Shown: positions 1 to 8,267 of the stretch, one piece after another
Layout of the letters: each line of letters starts with the position of its first letter
How positions within the stretch are numbered: position 1 is the first letter of the stretch
NCBI GenBank assembly: GCA_038212215.1
Contig: JBBQUT010000029.1
Span: 1-61,249 of the forward strand
Length of the DNA stretch: 61,249 nucleotides
Source: JALZAI01 sp038212215
GTDB lineage: Bacteria; Actinomycetota; Actinomycetes; Mycobacteriales; Jatrophihabitantaceae
Direction: 5' to 3'
Translations under genes and position numbers: made by a program
The notes under the pieces: generated by a model
Seen by the model: the letters and a program-made list of their open reading frames with translations, nothing else
The model's database searches: none
Told to the model about the DNA's origin: nothing

Positions 1-137
1 CCCTACTGCTCGCCGGACCACACAGCCTCACCACGCTGCTCACCTGGTCAACCTGGCGCCGAAGACACCAATCCCGAGCCCGCGACTGCCACTATCGACG
101 CCGCGAAAACCAATGATCACGAACTACGGCTGCAGTA

Positions 138-803
138 CTAGGACGCCAGGAAACCGAAGTCGATGGCATTGCCGGACTGGTAGCTGTCATGCAACACAAG
201 CAGGTCGTAGCCGAGATCGCCGATCATCACCGCCGCCATCGACGCGACGATCAGCCTCGTCGCGGGGCAACGGTCGCCCGCGAACACGAGGCTGCTCACC
301 ACGACGAACAGGATGCCTATGTCCATGACCGGGTAGGCGAGCGTGACCACGCGTTCGACGACGCTCAGTGCGTTGTCGCGGGCATAGGAATGCATGAGGA
401 AGTGCCACAGCAGCGCCAGCGCGCCGATCGTCACGATCGGTGCGTCGAGGCTGTCCTCGGCAGGGCGCTGACGACGGACTCCGCGGGCAAGGCGAACCAC
501 CGCCACGGCATAGAACGGGTAGGGAAACAGGTACAGGGCGTCCGCGATCGAAGTGAACGGCACGTCCTGATGCAGGACAGCCTCGTAGTAACTCAGAAAG
601 GAGTCGCCCAGGACGAAGCTCGTGACGGCGATGGCGAGCAGCCATCAGGTTGCTCGCTCGGCAGGCCGGTGCAAGTGCAGACCAAGCAGGATTACGACGA
701 CCGCGGACACCCTGATCAACGCGTACACAATTTCGCGGGAGAGGGTGCCGGGCATGAGTATGCCGCGATCAGCACGGCGCCGCCGGCTGATGCGAACCGC
801 CAT
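138..803 (-). pseudogene. Broken N-terminal membrane sensor of a GGDEF-type signalling protein
   Basis: Reading the minus strand from an ATG at 803 gives hydrophobic segments, then an in-frame TGA just before a tryptophan (about 645), and then a continuous 140-residue stretch. That stretch contains the motif family seen in actinobacterial diguanylate cyclases with multi-TM input domains: an aspartate-containing loop (GDSFLSYYE), then ADALYLFPYP, then transmembrane helices. It stops at 138, just where the next helix of the sensor would begin, and no GGDEF or EAL sequence follows down to base 1. Seen: internal stop and truncation. Known: such membrane domains normally precede GGDEF/EAL catalytic domains. 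Inference: a dead remnant that cannot make cyclic-di-GMP. A sequencing error at the TGA would restore the upstream part but not the missing C-terminus. Confidence 0.6.
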
Positions 804-886
804 GCCACGCGTGCGACCACGGCTACGATCCCTTCGCTTCTCGCTCGCTAGGATTGGCAGCCGGGTCGCGATCTTGAGGCGTTACG

Positions 887-1603
887 TCAGCCGCTCGGCC
901 CGAAGCGCTCGACCCGCACATCCGAAGCCGGAACACCCAGTTCGACCAGGGTGCTGCTGGTGGCTTCCGCGAAGCCCGCCGATCCGCACACGAAGTACGT
1001 TGCACCCGGCACGAGGGCAGCTTCCAGCTCGGATCGCGTGATGCGATGCGCGGCTCGTCCAGTCGAGTTGGTCTCTCGAGTCAGCGCGATCAGGGCGCCA
1101 GCCGCATCCAGCTCGGCGGCGTAGGGCAACTCGCGCAGCGTGCGCGCCGCCACCGCAATGCGTAACAAGCCGCTTCGCCCGTGCACGCGGGCGGTGCGTA
1201 GCATCGCGACGATCGGTACCACGCCGCTGCCGCCTGCCACCGCGACGGCCGGCGTGTCGGCGCGCCAGACGAACCAGCCGCCGATCGGGCCGCGGACGTC
1301 GAGGACGTCGCCCGCCTCGAGCGCATCGGCCAGGTAGGGCGACACCTCCCCGTCGTCGATCCTTTCGACGTAGAGCTCCACCCGCGGATCGGACGGATCC
1401 GAGGCGAGCGAGTAGGACCGTTGCGCCCGGTAGCCGTCCTCCGCGGTCAAGCGCACCACGTAGTGCTGGCCGGCCAGGTGCTCGACCCGATCGGCGACCT
1501 CCAGCCGCACAGCGACGCCGTTCGGGGTCGCCTGTGTGACCTTACGGACGGTGGCCCGCCGCCAACCGCCCACGGGCGCGGTTGGACTGAGCTGATCAGT
1601 CAC
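887..1603 (-). CDS. FAD/NAD(P)-binding ferredoxin-reductase-like flavoprotein, partner of the Mo oxidoreductase
   Basis: A 238-residue ferredoxin-NADP reductase-fold protein. It shows the flavin-binding RSYSLAS motif near residue 85, the nucleotide-binding GGSGVVPIVAML segment near residue 140, and the C-terminal YFVCGSAGF motif typical of the family. The GTG start at 1603 is chosen because it overlaps the end of the upstream Mo oxidoreductase gene by 8 bases (GTGACTGA). The longer reading frame to 1678 lies wholly inside that gene. It probably passes electrons between a pyridine nucleotide and the molybdopterin enzyme, as the tight overlap implies translational coupling. No signal peptide or membrane segment is visible, so a cytoplasmic location is likely. 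The electron donor and substrate cannot be read from the sequence. Confidence 0.85.
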   Translation of the reverse strand: MTDQLSPTAPVGGWRRATVRKVTQATPNGVAVRLEVADRVEHLAGQHYVVRLTAEDGYRAQRSYSLASDPSDPRVELYVERIDDGEVSPYLADALEAGDVLDVRGPIGGWFVWRADTPAVAVAGGSGVVPIVAMLRTARVHGRSGLLRIAVAARTLRELPYAAELDAAGALIALTRETNSTGRAAHRITRSELEAALVPGATYFVCGSAGFAEATSSTLVELGVPASDVRVERFGPSG

Positions 1604-2198
1604 CTTGGTAGCGCTGCTCGCGCCAGGGATCGCCGACGTCGTGGTACCCGTTGCGTTCCCAGAACCCCTGCTCGTCATGGTCGAGCAGCGTCAGCTGGGT
1701 CACCCATTTGGCGCTCTTCCAGAAATACAGGTGCGGAACGAGCAGGCGGACCGGTCCGCCGTGTTCGCGGGTGAGCGGCTTGCTCTCGTGGGACCAGACC
1801 ACCCAGGCGCGGCCGCCGCGGACATCGGCCAGCGGCAGGTTGGTGGTGTAGCCGGTGGTCGAGGTTGCCAGCAGGTGCGTCACCGACGGCTGCGGGCGCG
1901 CGGCGTCGAGCAGCACATCGAGCGACACGCCGTCGAACCAGGTGTCCAGCTTCGACCACGTCGTCACGCAATGGATGTCGCCGCGGTATTGCGACTGTGG
2001 CATCAGGTGCATCTGCTCCCAGGTCCACGTTTGGGGCTCGTCCACCAGACCGTTGACCGTCATCGTCCAGCGATCTGGATCCAGGCGCGGCGTCACCTCC
2101 GCAGTGAGCACCGGCCAGTCCGTCCCGACGTCGTACTGCCCCGGCGGCAGGCGTGCGTCACGCTCGCGCCGTCGCCCGAGGAAACCCTTGCTCGCCAC
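1596..2198 (-). CDS. Sulfite-oxidase-like molybdopterin oxidoreductase
   Basis: A 200-residue protein of the oxidoreductase molybdopterin-binding family. The expected Mo-ligand cysteine is Cys77 in DIHCVTTWSK. Other family hallmarks are the W-rich region around residues 55-65 (TWTWEQM) and HGGPVRLLVP near residue 145. It lacks the dimerisation domain of true sulfite oxidase and any Tat signal, so it belongs to the short actinobacterial sulfite-oxidase-like group. Start is GTG at 2198 behind a weak purine-rich site. The next gene, a flavin reductase, overlaps it by 8 bases, suggesting a two-subunit NAD(P)H-linked enzyme. The physiological substrate is unknown; MsrP/YedY-type reductase activity is an alternative to oxidation. 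Confidence 0.85.
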   Translation of the reverse strand: MASKGFLGRRRERDARLPPGQYDVGTDWPVLTAEVTPRLDPDRWTMTVNGLVDEPQTWTWEQMHLMPQSQYRGDIHCVTTWSKLDTWFDGVSLDVLLDAARPQPSVTHLLATSTTGYTTNLPLADVRGGRAWVVWSHESKPLTREHGGPVRLLVPHLYFWKSAKWVTQLTLLDHDEQGFWERNGYHDVGDPWREQRYQGD

Positions 2199-2410
2199 GG
2201 TCTCGACCCTACCGAGTCCTACCGAGTCATGATGGGGTACGCGCCGCGTCGGTGCGGTCGACGAGCCCCGTCAAGACGGTGTTCACCGGCGAGTCGATCA
2301 AGGCTGTGACACTTGTGCGTGTTTCGCTTGGCTGTGCCTTCGCCGGAGTCCGTCGTTTCGAGGCGTCCGCCGCGAGCCGTTCGCGAGTCGCTGCGGTGAG
2401 TGCGCGCGCG

Positions 2411-4552
2411 ATGCGCAGGTTCCGCGTGCTCGGCGCCGTTCTGGGCTGCATCGGGTGCGTCCTCGTGAGCGCGCCGGCCGGTCTCGCCGCGCCAGTCAGT
2501 AACGGATGGGGTCCGCTCGGCATCCCCTACATCAACGGCGTCGTGTGTAGCACCGCTCATCGCAGCACCGCACTTGTCTCGTGGCCGAGCCAACGCACCG
2601 GACCCGCCTACGCCGTCGGCCCGGTGCTTGGCCCACCGCAGGGCACGACCGGTACCTTCGCGAACCCTGCCGTTGCGGCGAACCAAGTCACGCCGCTGCC
2701 GAGCACGAACGACAACGCAGCATTGGCTTACCTCATCTCGGTCCACGGCAGCAGCGCCGACCCGGCCACCGTCGGGAATGTCGCCGCTATCGTGTCTGGC
2801 CGGCGCGCGCCGAACCCGGTCGCTGACGAGTGCCTCGCGGCGCATGCGGGGGGTCTCGACGCGACGGCCGCCGACGCGATGTGGAGCGAGGCCCAACAGC
2901 TCGCCGGGCCGTACCGGGTGAGCCTGAACGGTGGATCGGCGAAACTGATACTCGGCTCGCAAGTGTCGATCACGGCCCAGGTGCTGTCTGCGGCCGGTGC
3001 CGCGGTGCCCGGATTCGCGGTCACTTTCAGCACGGCCGAACCGGGCGCTTCACTCCAGCCCACGACGGCCACGTCAGATTCGCAGGGGGTTGCGCGAACG
3101 CAACTGGGCCTCGCGCCCGGATCGACGGGCACGAGCGTGCGCGTCGAGGCGGCGGTGACCGCGCCGATTCGGCTCACGCAGTTGTCGGTGCCGGGCGCTG
3201 TCGCCTTGGTCGTCCCGGATTCCGCCGAGGAGTTCCGCGCAGAGCTGGCGGTGGCGGTCGACACCACGGCGGACCCGACTCTCGCCGCGTCCGCGGAGCC
3301 GAACCTGTTGCTTCCTGGTGGCGACGTGCACACCGGGCTGAGCGTGAGTGGGATGCGGGGACACAACGGCACCGCGTCCGCGCAGCTCGTCGGCCCGTTG
3401 CCGTTCGAGGCCAACGTCGGATGCAGCCGCTACCGCGACGCCGATTGGCAAGCGCTCGCGACGCGGACGGGCACGGGGACCGCAACATTCGGTGTCGTCG
3501 GAGACGGCTCGTACGCGGGCGCGAACACGCGGGTGGTGGCGGCGGGCTGCTACCGAGTTGCTGGGCAGATCGCCACCACCAATGCGAGACCGAACGTGAC
3601 CCGCAAGCTCGCGTCCGGTGCCGTCGTCACCGTCGCGCCGGTCGGCGTCACCCAGGCCCCGGCCGGGCACGGGCTGGCGGTCCCCGGGCCGTTGACGACG
3701 ACAGTGCGCGTGAGTGGGACGACCGCAGCGTCGCTGACCCAGTTCGGCGGGCAGTTGCTGGGTCCGCGCCTGGCCGCCAATGGATTTTGTCCGGCCTCCG
3801 GCTGGGGCGGGGTTCCCGCGACCGCGGGACTCACCGCGACCGCGGCTCCGGACGGCGGCTCGGTGGCCTTCACCAGTCCGGTGCGTCAGCACGGAGACTG
3901 TTACGCATTCCGGCTGCATGGTCTGGTCACGCTGCCCCGCATCGGCAGCATCGCGATCGCGATCGCGCCGACGCAGGCGCAAGACTCGACGCTGATCCTG
4001 CGTCCGGTGGCGACGGTCACCGCGCTGTCGAGCAGTGCGTTACAGGCCGGTGGACGGTTGCGCGCCACGGTCAACGTCACCGGCACGCTCACGCAGCCGG
4101 CGCTGCTGCGAATCGAGCTACGGCACTTGGCCGATTCGTGGCGCGGTTGCTTCGGACGTGATTGGCAGGGCGCCTCGATTGTCCGCCAGCACACAGCAGA
4201 CCCCCTGCGCATCACCCACGGCGACGGCACCTACAACGTGGCGACCCCGGTGGTGCCCACCGACGGCTGTTGGGCTCCAGTGCCGGTGCTCACCATGCAG
4301 GCAGACCCTGCCATCACGGTGCGTGGTCTGCCGACGCCCGGGACGATGACGGCGTTCACCAGCACCCGCCCGAATCACGTATCTGCGCTGCCGGAGAACG
4401 GCAGCGATGACCCGCTCGCTCGGCTACGGTTGCTGTTTGCGATTGTCTTGATGTCTGCGCTGCTGGCAGTGGCGCTACTGGGCACCTGGTTCTGGGCGCA
4501 CCGCATGGTCGCCTTCGCTCGCTCGGAGCCCGCCGAACAGTTCCGGCTGTGA
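2411..4552 (+). CDS. Large secreted Ig-like-domain protein with C-terminal membrane anchor
   Basis: A 713-residue exported protein. The ATG at 2411 is preferred over upstream in-frame starts because it begins a clear signal peptide: Arg-rich start, hydrophobic core LGAVLGCIGCVLVS, and a cleavage-like AGLAA site. Residues 160-260 form a bacterial Ig/invasin-like beta domain (VTFSTAEPG, then a DSQGVARTQL strand pair). The middle holds further repeated beta-rich stretches, each with paired cysteines, which would suit disulfides outside the cell. A single transmembrane helix at about 672-695 is followed by a short basic tail, so the protein should be anchored with most of its mass outside. It stands alone on the plus strand. 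No enzymatic motif is recognised; a surface adhesin or structural role is only an inference. Confidence 0.75.
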   Translation: MRRFRVLGAVLGCIGCVLVSAPAGLAAPVSNGWGPLGIPYINGVVCSTAHRSTALVSWPSQRTGPAYAVGPVLGPPQGTTGTFANPAVAANQVTPLPSTNDNAALAYLISVHGSSADPATVGNVAAIVSGRRAPNPVADECLAAHAGGLDATAADAMWSEAQQLAGPYRVSLNGGSAKLILGSQVSITAQVLSAAGAAVPGFAVTFSTAEPGASLQPTTATSDSQGVARTQLGLAPGSTGTSVRVEAAVTAPIRLTQLSVPGAVALVVPDSAEEFRAELAVAVDTTADPTLAASAEPNLLLPGGDVHTGLSVSGMRGHNGTASAQLVGPLPFEANVGCSRYRDADWQALATRTGTGTATFGVVGDGSYAGANTRVVAAGCYRVAGQIATTNARPNVTRKLASGAVVTVAPVGVTQAPAGHGLAVPGPLTTTVRVSGTTAASLTQFGGQLLGPRLAANGFCPASGWGGVPATAGLTATAAPDGGSVAFTSPVRQHGDCYAFRLHGLVTLPRIGSIAIAIAPTQAQDSTLILRPVATVTALSSSALQAGGRLRATVNVTGTLTQPALLRIELRHLADSWRGCFGRDWQGASIVRQHTADPLRITHGDGTYNVATPVVPTDGCWAPVPVLTMQADPAITVRGLPTPGTMTAFTSTRPNHVSALPENGSDDPLARLRLLFAIVLMSALLAVALLGTWFWAHRMVAFARSEPAEQFRL

Positions 4553-4579
4553 CTGGCGTGCATCACCGTCAAGTAAGGG

Positions 4580-4653
4580 TGGGCAGCGCCTCGGATCGTC
4601 CCCTGCAATGGGCCCACCAACCGAAGTCGAAAGGCCACCCGAGGCGCCGCCCC
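4580..4653. repeat. Imperfect inverted repeat in the 4553-4875 intergenic gap
   Basis: The arm GGCAGCGCCTCGG at 4582-4594 is mirrored with one mismatch by CCGAGGCGCCGCC at 4639-4651, separated by about 44 bases. It lies just after the end of the Ig-like protein gene, so it may fold in the mRNA and act as a processing or termination element, although no T-run follows. It could also be the scar of a lost element. The remainder of this 323-base gap shows no convincing gene. Confidence 0.3.
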
Positions 4654-4875
4654 CACCGTGATGCTGAGCTCCCGTCGGAACCGCGGACACACGGTGGTTG
4701 TCAAGTGGAGGCCGATCCCGACCCGGAGGTCGATCGGGTCGGGACCAAGCCTCCGAGGCGAACTTGCGCAGGGGATACAGGAACACCTCGTCGAGCCGCG
4801 CGGTGTAGCGACCATCGCGCTTACCGCAAATGTAAGGCCCGTGTGAGTCGCCGTCAAATTCAAACGCAGACGCGC

Positions 4876-5040
4876 TCAGACCTGCTGTGCCGAATGAGTT
4901 GCATGCATCCCGTGAGCGGCGTGCCCATAGCAGTAATGGCCGTCGCAGACCTCGCAGGTAGCGCGGGCGACCGAGTCGCAACCGGCGCTCTCGCACGGCC
5001 CGTACTCCGGGGTCGGCCCGTACTTGGGTTTGGACGGCAT
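4876..5040 (-). CDS. Tiny Cys/His-rich putative zinc-binding protein
   Basis: A 54-residue protein with an excellent ribosome-binding site (AGGAGG, 6 bases before the ATG at 5040). Its centre carries the pattern C-x4-C-x7-C-x2-C-x4-C-x2-H-x2-H, which resembles a B-box or treble-clef zinc knuckle. The N-terminus is Pro/Lys/Tyr rich (MPSKPKYGPTPEYG) and the C-terminus is His/Ala rich. I do not know a named family for it. The strong start signal and concentrated metal ligands support a real gene. It faces the Rho-N-like protein gene divergently. A nucleic-acid- or protein-binding zinc knuckle is the likeliest role, by analogy only. Confidence 0.65.
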   Translation of the reverse strand: MPSKPKYGPTPEYGPCESAGCDSVARATCEVCDGHYCYGHAAHGMHATHSAQQV

Positions 5041-5271
5041 CGCGTTCCTCCTGTGGCCGCACCCAGCGGGCGAGGACATGTCGAGTGGCGTTGCGCGCGC
5101 GCCACTGCTCCAGTCAAGCACTGTCCTGGTCATGCACCGACCGCGCCGTACTGGGGTGCGCCGTAGCGAGCCGCGCCGCACCGAAGCAGTGCGCCCGAAG
5201 CACGGTCCGAGCTGCGGGCGAACGAGCGGTACCTGCGAAGATTGCCCTACCCACACACGAGGAGCAGGCAG

Positions 5272-5538
5272 ATGCCGAAGAAGGGGACCGGCCCGTCCGT
5301 AAAGGACAAGCGGCTGTACAAGGCATTGCGCGACGAGGGGATCAAGAAGAAGAAGGCAGCGCGTATCGCCAATTCGGCCGCGGCCGAATCGGGACAGACC
5401 GTGGCCGAACGCGGTGGGCAGTCGGACTCTTACGACGAGTGGACGAAGTCCGCGCTGCTCGCTCGCGCCCGCCAGGTTGGGGTAACGGGCCGCTCGACGA
5501 TGACCAAAACCCAACTCGTCGAAGCGTTGCGCAGCTAG
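5272..5538 (+). CDS. Small Rho-N-like (DUF7218-type) basic protein
   Basis: An 88-residue protein with two parts. An N-terminal Lys-rich helix-turn-helix-like stretch (residues 1-50, including KALRDEGIKKKKAARIANSA) is followed by a C-terminal segment, YDEWTKSALLARARQVGV, ending TKTQLVEALRS. The second part matches the Rho termination factor N-terminal/SAP-like fold, which binds nucleic acid. This combination is common in actinobacteria. The ATG at 5272 has an AGGAG site 8 bases upstream; the earlier in-frame start at 5242 has none. Likely a cytoplasmic nucleic-acid-binding protein of unknown process. Its 3' end converges on the cupredoxin gene with a 19-base gap. Confidence 0.8.
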   Translation: MPKKGTGPSVKDKRLYKALRDEGIKKKKAARIANSAAAESGQTVAERGGQSDSYDEWTKSALLARARQVGVTGRSTMTKTQLVEALRS

Positions 5539-5557
5539 GTCTGGGCTGGGGCGCGCA

Positions 5558-5989
5558 CTAACTGACAGTCAGGGAAGCATGCATGTTGGCGTGGTAGCTG
5601 CAGTGGAACTTGTACGCGCCGGGCTTACTGGGCGCAGTCAACGTCGCAGTGCCGGATGCGGGAACCATAACGTCGAACACTCCGCCGGTGTCGGACGTGA
5701 CCGTGTGCGCTTGGCTGTCCTCGTTCTTCACCGTTATCAACTGCGCGGCGCTGATCTTGCCTGCGATCGAAAACGCGAAGTTCTTGATCGTGATCGTCGC
5801 TGCACCGGCGGAAACCGGCGCCTTGCTGCTGGACGGAGCGGCTGGCGTGGACGTCGCTGACGTGGTCGGTGCGGGGGTTGTGGTGCTGCCCGCCGGCGAT
5901 GAACTCGCCGCCGTCTTCGAGTTCGAACTGCATGCAGCAAGCGTTGCTGCGATCAGTAAAGCCGATCCGATGACTTTGCAACGGTTCAT
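5558..5989 (-). CDS. Cupredoxin-domain lipoprotein
   Basis: A 143-residue exported lipoprotein. The signal peptide ends in the lipobox LAAC, so the protein is tethered to the outer face of the membrane. A long Ser/Thr/Ala/Pro linker (about residues 24-60) leads to a plastocyanin-like domain with the type-1 copper ligands: His in SQAHTVTSD, then Cys, His and Met in FHCSYHANMH. The ATG at 5989 is chosen over the longer frame because it starts the signal peptide behind AGAGG. It is last in a minus-strand run with a lipoprotein, class F sortase and CHRD-like surface protein. Likely role: copper-dependent electron transfer or copper handling at the cell surface. Confidence 0.85.
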   Translation of the reverse strand: MNRCKVIGSALLIAATLAACSSNSKTAASSSPAGSTTTPAPTTSATSTPAAPSSSKAPVSAGAATITIKNFAFSIAGKISAAQLITVKNEDSQAHTVTSDTGGVFDVMVPASGTATLTAPSKPGAYKFHCSYHANMHASLTVS

Positions 5990-6096
5990 GTGCTGTGCCT
6001 CTCTGGTGCGTCCACCGCGTCGGTGAACTCGTCTATCGATCGCAGGATCGGGTTGTCTGCGCATCGAGCAGATCTGCAGGCGCCCCGGCAGGACGG

Positions 6097-6723
6097 TCAG
6101 TCACCCGTCCAGCAGCCCAGGACGACCGAGGCGATTTCGTAGGCGAAGTCGTCACGCTTCTGCTGCTGGCTGCCGAACTGCGCCGGCAACCGACTGGCGT
6201 CGACCTGCAGCGTGTCGTTGTCCTTGACGAGGGCCACGACGCCGGTCGGCGTCGCGAACGCGAGGTCGGTCAGACCGGCGACGCTGTGCGCGGTGCGCAG
6301 TCGCCTCCGCAGTCGGTCCGCAAATGACTTGGCCTGCGCGGCGTCGGGCGATTGCTGCACCGACAACACGAGTGGACCCATCGGCAGCCGGTATGTGCAC
6401 GTGAAGCGGTTGCGCGACCATGTCGAGGTCGGCGCGGGCGTCGACTTGAGAACGAGCGCAGTGGCGATGTTCTTTCGGACGTCCAACGAGCAAATCATTC
6501 GCGCCGCGGCGTTCGGGCGGCTGTGCGTGCCAATTGAGCGGGATGGTCCGATCCTGCTCGGACCCATGGTCGAGCCGCCCGGCATCACCATCCCTGGGGT
6601 CATGCTCGCGCCATTCGGAGCCGACGTCGACCGAGGGGTGGTACCCGCCTGCGACGAAGCACACCCCGCGAGCAGCACCGTGCCCGCGAGCAACGCTGTG
6701 CCACGCCAATGTCGGGTAATCAT
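6097..6723 (-). CDS. Putative lipoprotein with Met-rich N-terminus
   Basis: A 208-residue protein. Signal peptide with lipobox LAGC (Cys21), followed by a low-complexity Ser/Thr/Met/Gly stretch containing several methionines (MTPGMVMPGG), which might bind copper given the cupredoxin gene next door. From about residue 75 a folded domain follows, with cysteines at MICSLD, FTCTYR and GCWTGD and a compact alpha/beta pattern. The shape (conserved Cys, VLKST..., short strands) is like small DUF3558-type actinobacterial lipoproteins, but I cannot name the family securely. Start ATG 6723 has AGGAG about 8 bases upstream. It sits between the sortase and cupredoxin genes in the same direction. Confidence 0.7.
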   Translation of the reverse strand: MITRHWRGTALLAGTVLLAGCASSQAGTTPRSTSAPNGASMTPGMVMPGGSTMGPSRIGPSRSIGTHSRPNAAARMICSLDVRKNIATALVLKSTPAPTSTWSRNRFTCTYRLPMGPLVLSVQQSPDAAQAKSFADRLRRRLRTAHSVAGLTDLAFATPTGVVALVKDNDTLQVDASRLPAQFGSQQQKRDDFAYEIASVVLGCWTGD

Positions 6724-6763
6724 GAGAAAGACTCCTGTCGGTCCTGCGGATTGTCAGCCCGGG

Positions 6764-7468
6764 CTAAGCCCGGCGGGAGGAAACGAGCGATGCGTAGGCG
6801 ACGATATTGTCCTCATAGCTCTTCACAGACGGATCAAATTTGCCTCCGCAGGTGATAAGACGGAGCCCGGCGTGATCGAGATTTCCGTAAACTTGGAGCG
6901 TCGGGAAATGCTTCTTCGGATACTCCACGACTCGCTCGATTTCGAATACCGCGACGGTCCGGTCAGCCCGCGTCACCGCGACCCGGTCGTGCTGGCGGAG
7001 ATCACCCAGCCGGTAGAAGACACCTGGGCCGTATTTCGCCGAATCGATATGACCGAGCACAATCGACGGGCCGAGCTGACCGGGTGTCGGCGAATACTTG
7101 TACCAACCGGTGTGCGAATCCCGGCCCAAAGGCGGAACCTGAACGGTTCCGTCAGCGGCGAGCCCGAGTTGCTGCACCGTTGAGGTGACCCCGATAGCGG
7201 GGATGCTGATGCGCACCGGGGTAGAACGAGGTAGTAGGGGCCCTCGGATGACCGGCTTCGCCGGTCGGGAACTGTGCACGGGCAGGCGTGTCGGCGCGGC
7301 CGACGATGGAGTGCTCGGTATGACCTGAGCCGGAATCGCTGCGGTAGCAGGAGGTCTGGGCGCATGCCGTTGAGCGCGCCAGGCCACGATGAGCACGGCG
7401 ACCGCTGCGATGAGGAGCACCGTGCCCACCGCGCCGTAGACGCGGGCGCGGTGGGCACGGATGTTCAT
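6764..7468 (-). CDS. Class F sortase
   Basis: A 234-residue membrane-anchored transpeptidase. An N-terminal transmembrane helix at about residues 11-30 is followed by a Pro/Ser-rich spacer and the sortase barrel (RISIPAIGV at about 85, GHID with catalytic His, LITCGG with catalytic Cys near 208). Oddity: the segment after the Cys reads FDPSVKSYEDN, and I see no arginine at the expected transition-state position, where family members usually carry one. The adjacent upstream gene, 22 bases away, encodes an exported protein with a C-terminal PQTGGG-plus-hydrophobic tail, the probable substrate. Expected action: cleave that signal and join the protein to the peptidoglycan or a lipid-linked acceptor. 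The start lacks a strong ribosome site and may rely on coupling to the upstream gene. Confidence 0.88.
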   Translation of the reverse strand: MNIRAHRARVYGAVGTVLLIAAVAVLIVAWRAQRHAPRPPATAAIPAQVIPSTPSSAAPTRLPVHSSRPAKPVIRGPLLPRSTPVRISIPAIGVTSTVQQLGLAADGTVQVPPLGRDSHTGWYKYSPTPGQLGPSIVLGHIDSAKYGPGVFYRLGDLRQHDRVAVTRADRTVAVFEIERVVEYPKKHFPTLQVYGNLDHAGLRLITCGGKFDPSVKSYEDNIVAYASLVSSRRA

Positions 7469-7490
7469 CGGACTGACTAGCTACTCGTGA

Positions 7491-8267
7491 TCAGTTCTGG
7501 CGAGCGGTGCGACGACGAGCAGCAAACGCGCCGCCGGCCGCGATCAGCAGGCCACCGCCGAGCAGCAGAACCGACTCGTCCTGGATGCCGGATGTGCTGC
7601 CGCCACCAGTCTGCGGTGCGCCGCCGGGAACGCTCGTCATCTGCGACGCGGTTACCACGCCGCACAGGGCAGGCGAGGTCGCGGCGAGCGGGAGAGCCGG
7701 AACGAGATCACTCTTCTCGCCCTGCGCCTTCTTGCTCAGTGTGGCCGGGTCGAGACCGTGGACCACGATGACCGCAGTGCCGGCCTTGAGCGCGGCCATG
7801 GTCTTGCTGTCCAGAGTGAAGCTCCGGCTGTAGGTGAACGTTGCGCCGCTGGGTGCCACGGTCAGGGTCGTGCCGGCTGCCGGGCTGGTGTCACCCGAAG
7901 TCGACAGCGTGGTGCCGATGCCGCCGTAGGACGGTGCGCCTTCGGTCGTGCTGACGACTCCGTCGCCGTTCGTGTCGGCGGACGTGGTCGGGCACTGGCC
8001 CTTGCCGTCGATGTGAATGTGCTGAACATGCGGGTAGGCGTTGCCGCCAAACTTGTCGGCCAATCCGCTCACGTGCTCGGTGACGGTCGCCTGCGAGCCG
8101 TTGAGCTTCAGCATGAAGTCTCCGGACCCTGTGACGTGATTGATTGCCTGGAGGTTCGCCTGGTAGCTGGTGGTGCTAGCCGCGGATGCAGTTCCCGGTA
8201 GGCCAATTCCCAGCCCGGCAAGTCCGAGGGCGGCGACCGGCACCGCCCAGCGCAATGACTTCTTCAT
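7491..8267 (-). CDS. CHRD-like secreted surface protein with sorting-signal-like C-terminus
   Basis: A 258-residue exported protein. ATG 8267 follows a GGAG site. The signal peptide ends near GTASA. Residues 35-185 resemble a CHRD domain: YQANLQAIN, the His-rich HVQHIHIDGKGQC, an acidic DTNGDGVVS loop that looks able to bind calcium, and VIVVHGLD. The C-terminus has the layout of a cell-wall sorting signal: APQTGGG near residue 226, a hydrophobic glycine-rich helix, and a basic ARRRTARQN tail. The motif is not a classic LPXTG. The neighbouring class F sortase gene makes it the likely enzyme. First gene of the envelope cluster 8267-5558. Biological role of the surface domain is unknown. Confidence 0.75.
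   Translation of the reverse strand: MKKSLRWAVPVAALGLAGLGIGLPGTASAASTTSYQANLQAINHVTGSGDFMLKLNGSQATVTEHVSGLADKFGGNAYPHVQHIHIDGKGQCPTTSADTNGDGVVSTTEGAPSYGGIGTTLSTSGDTSPAAGTTLTVAPSGATFTYSRSFTLDSKTMAALKAGTAVIVVHGLDPATLSKKAQGEKSDLVPALPLAATSPALCGVVTASQMTSVPGGAPQTGGGSTSGIQDESVLLLGGGLLIAAGGAFAARRRTARQN

Noticed and set aside
4475..5062. A minus-strand frame of 195 codons with a protein-like stretch (GPYICGKRDGRYTARLDEVF)
   Set aside because: It overlaps the Ig-like gene end and the real 54-residue gene in the same region, has no start site of its own, and I recognise no family. A decayed transposase fragment remains possible but unsupported.
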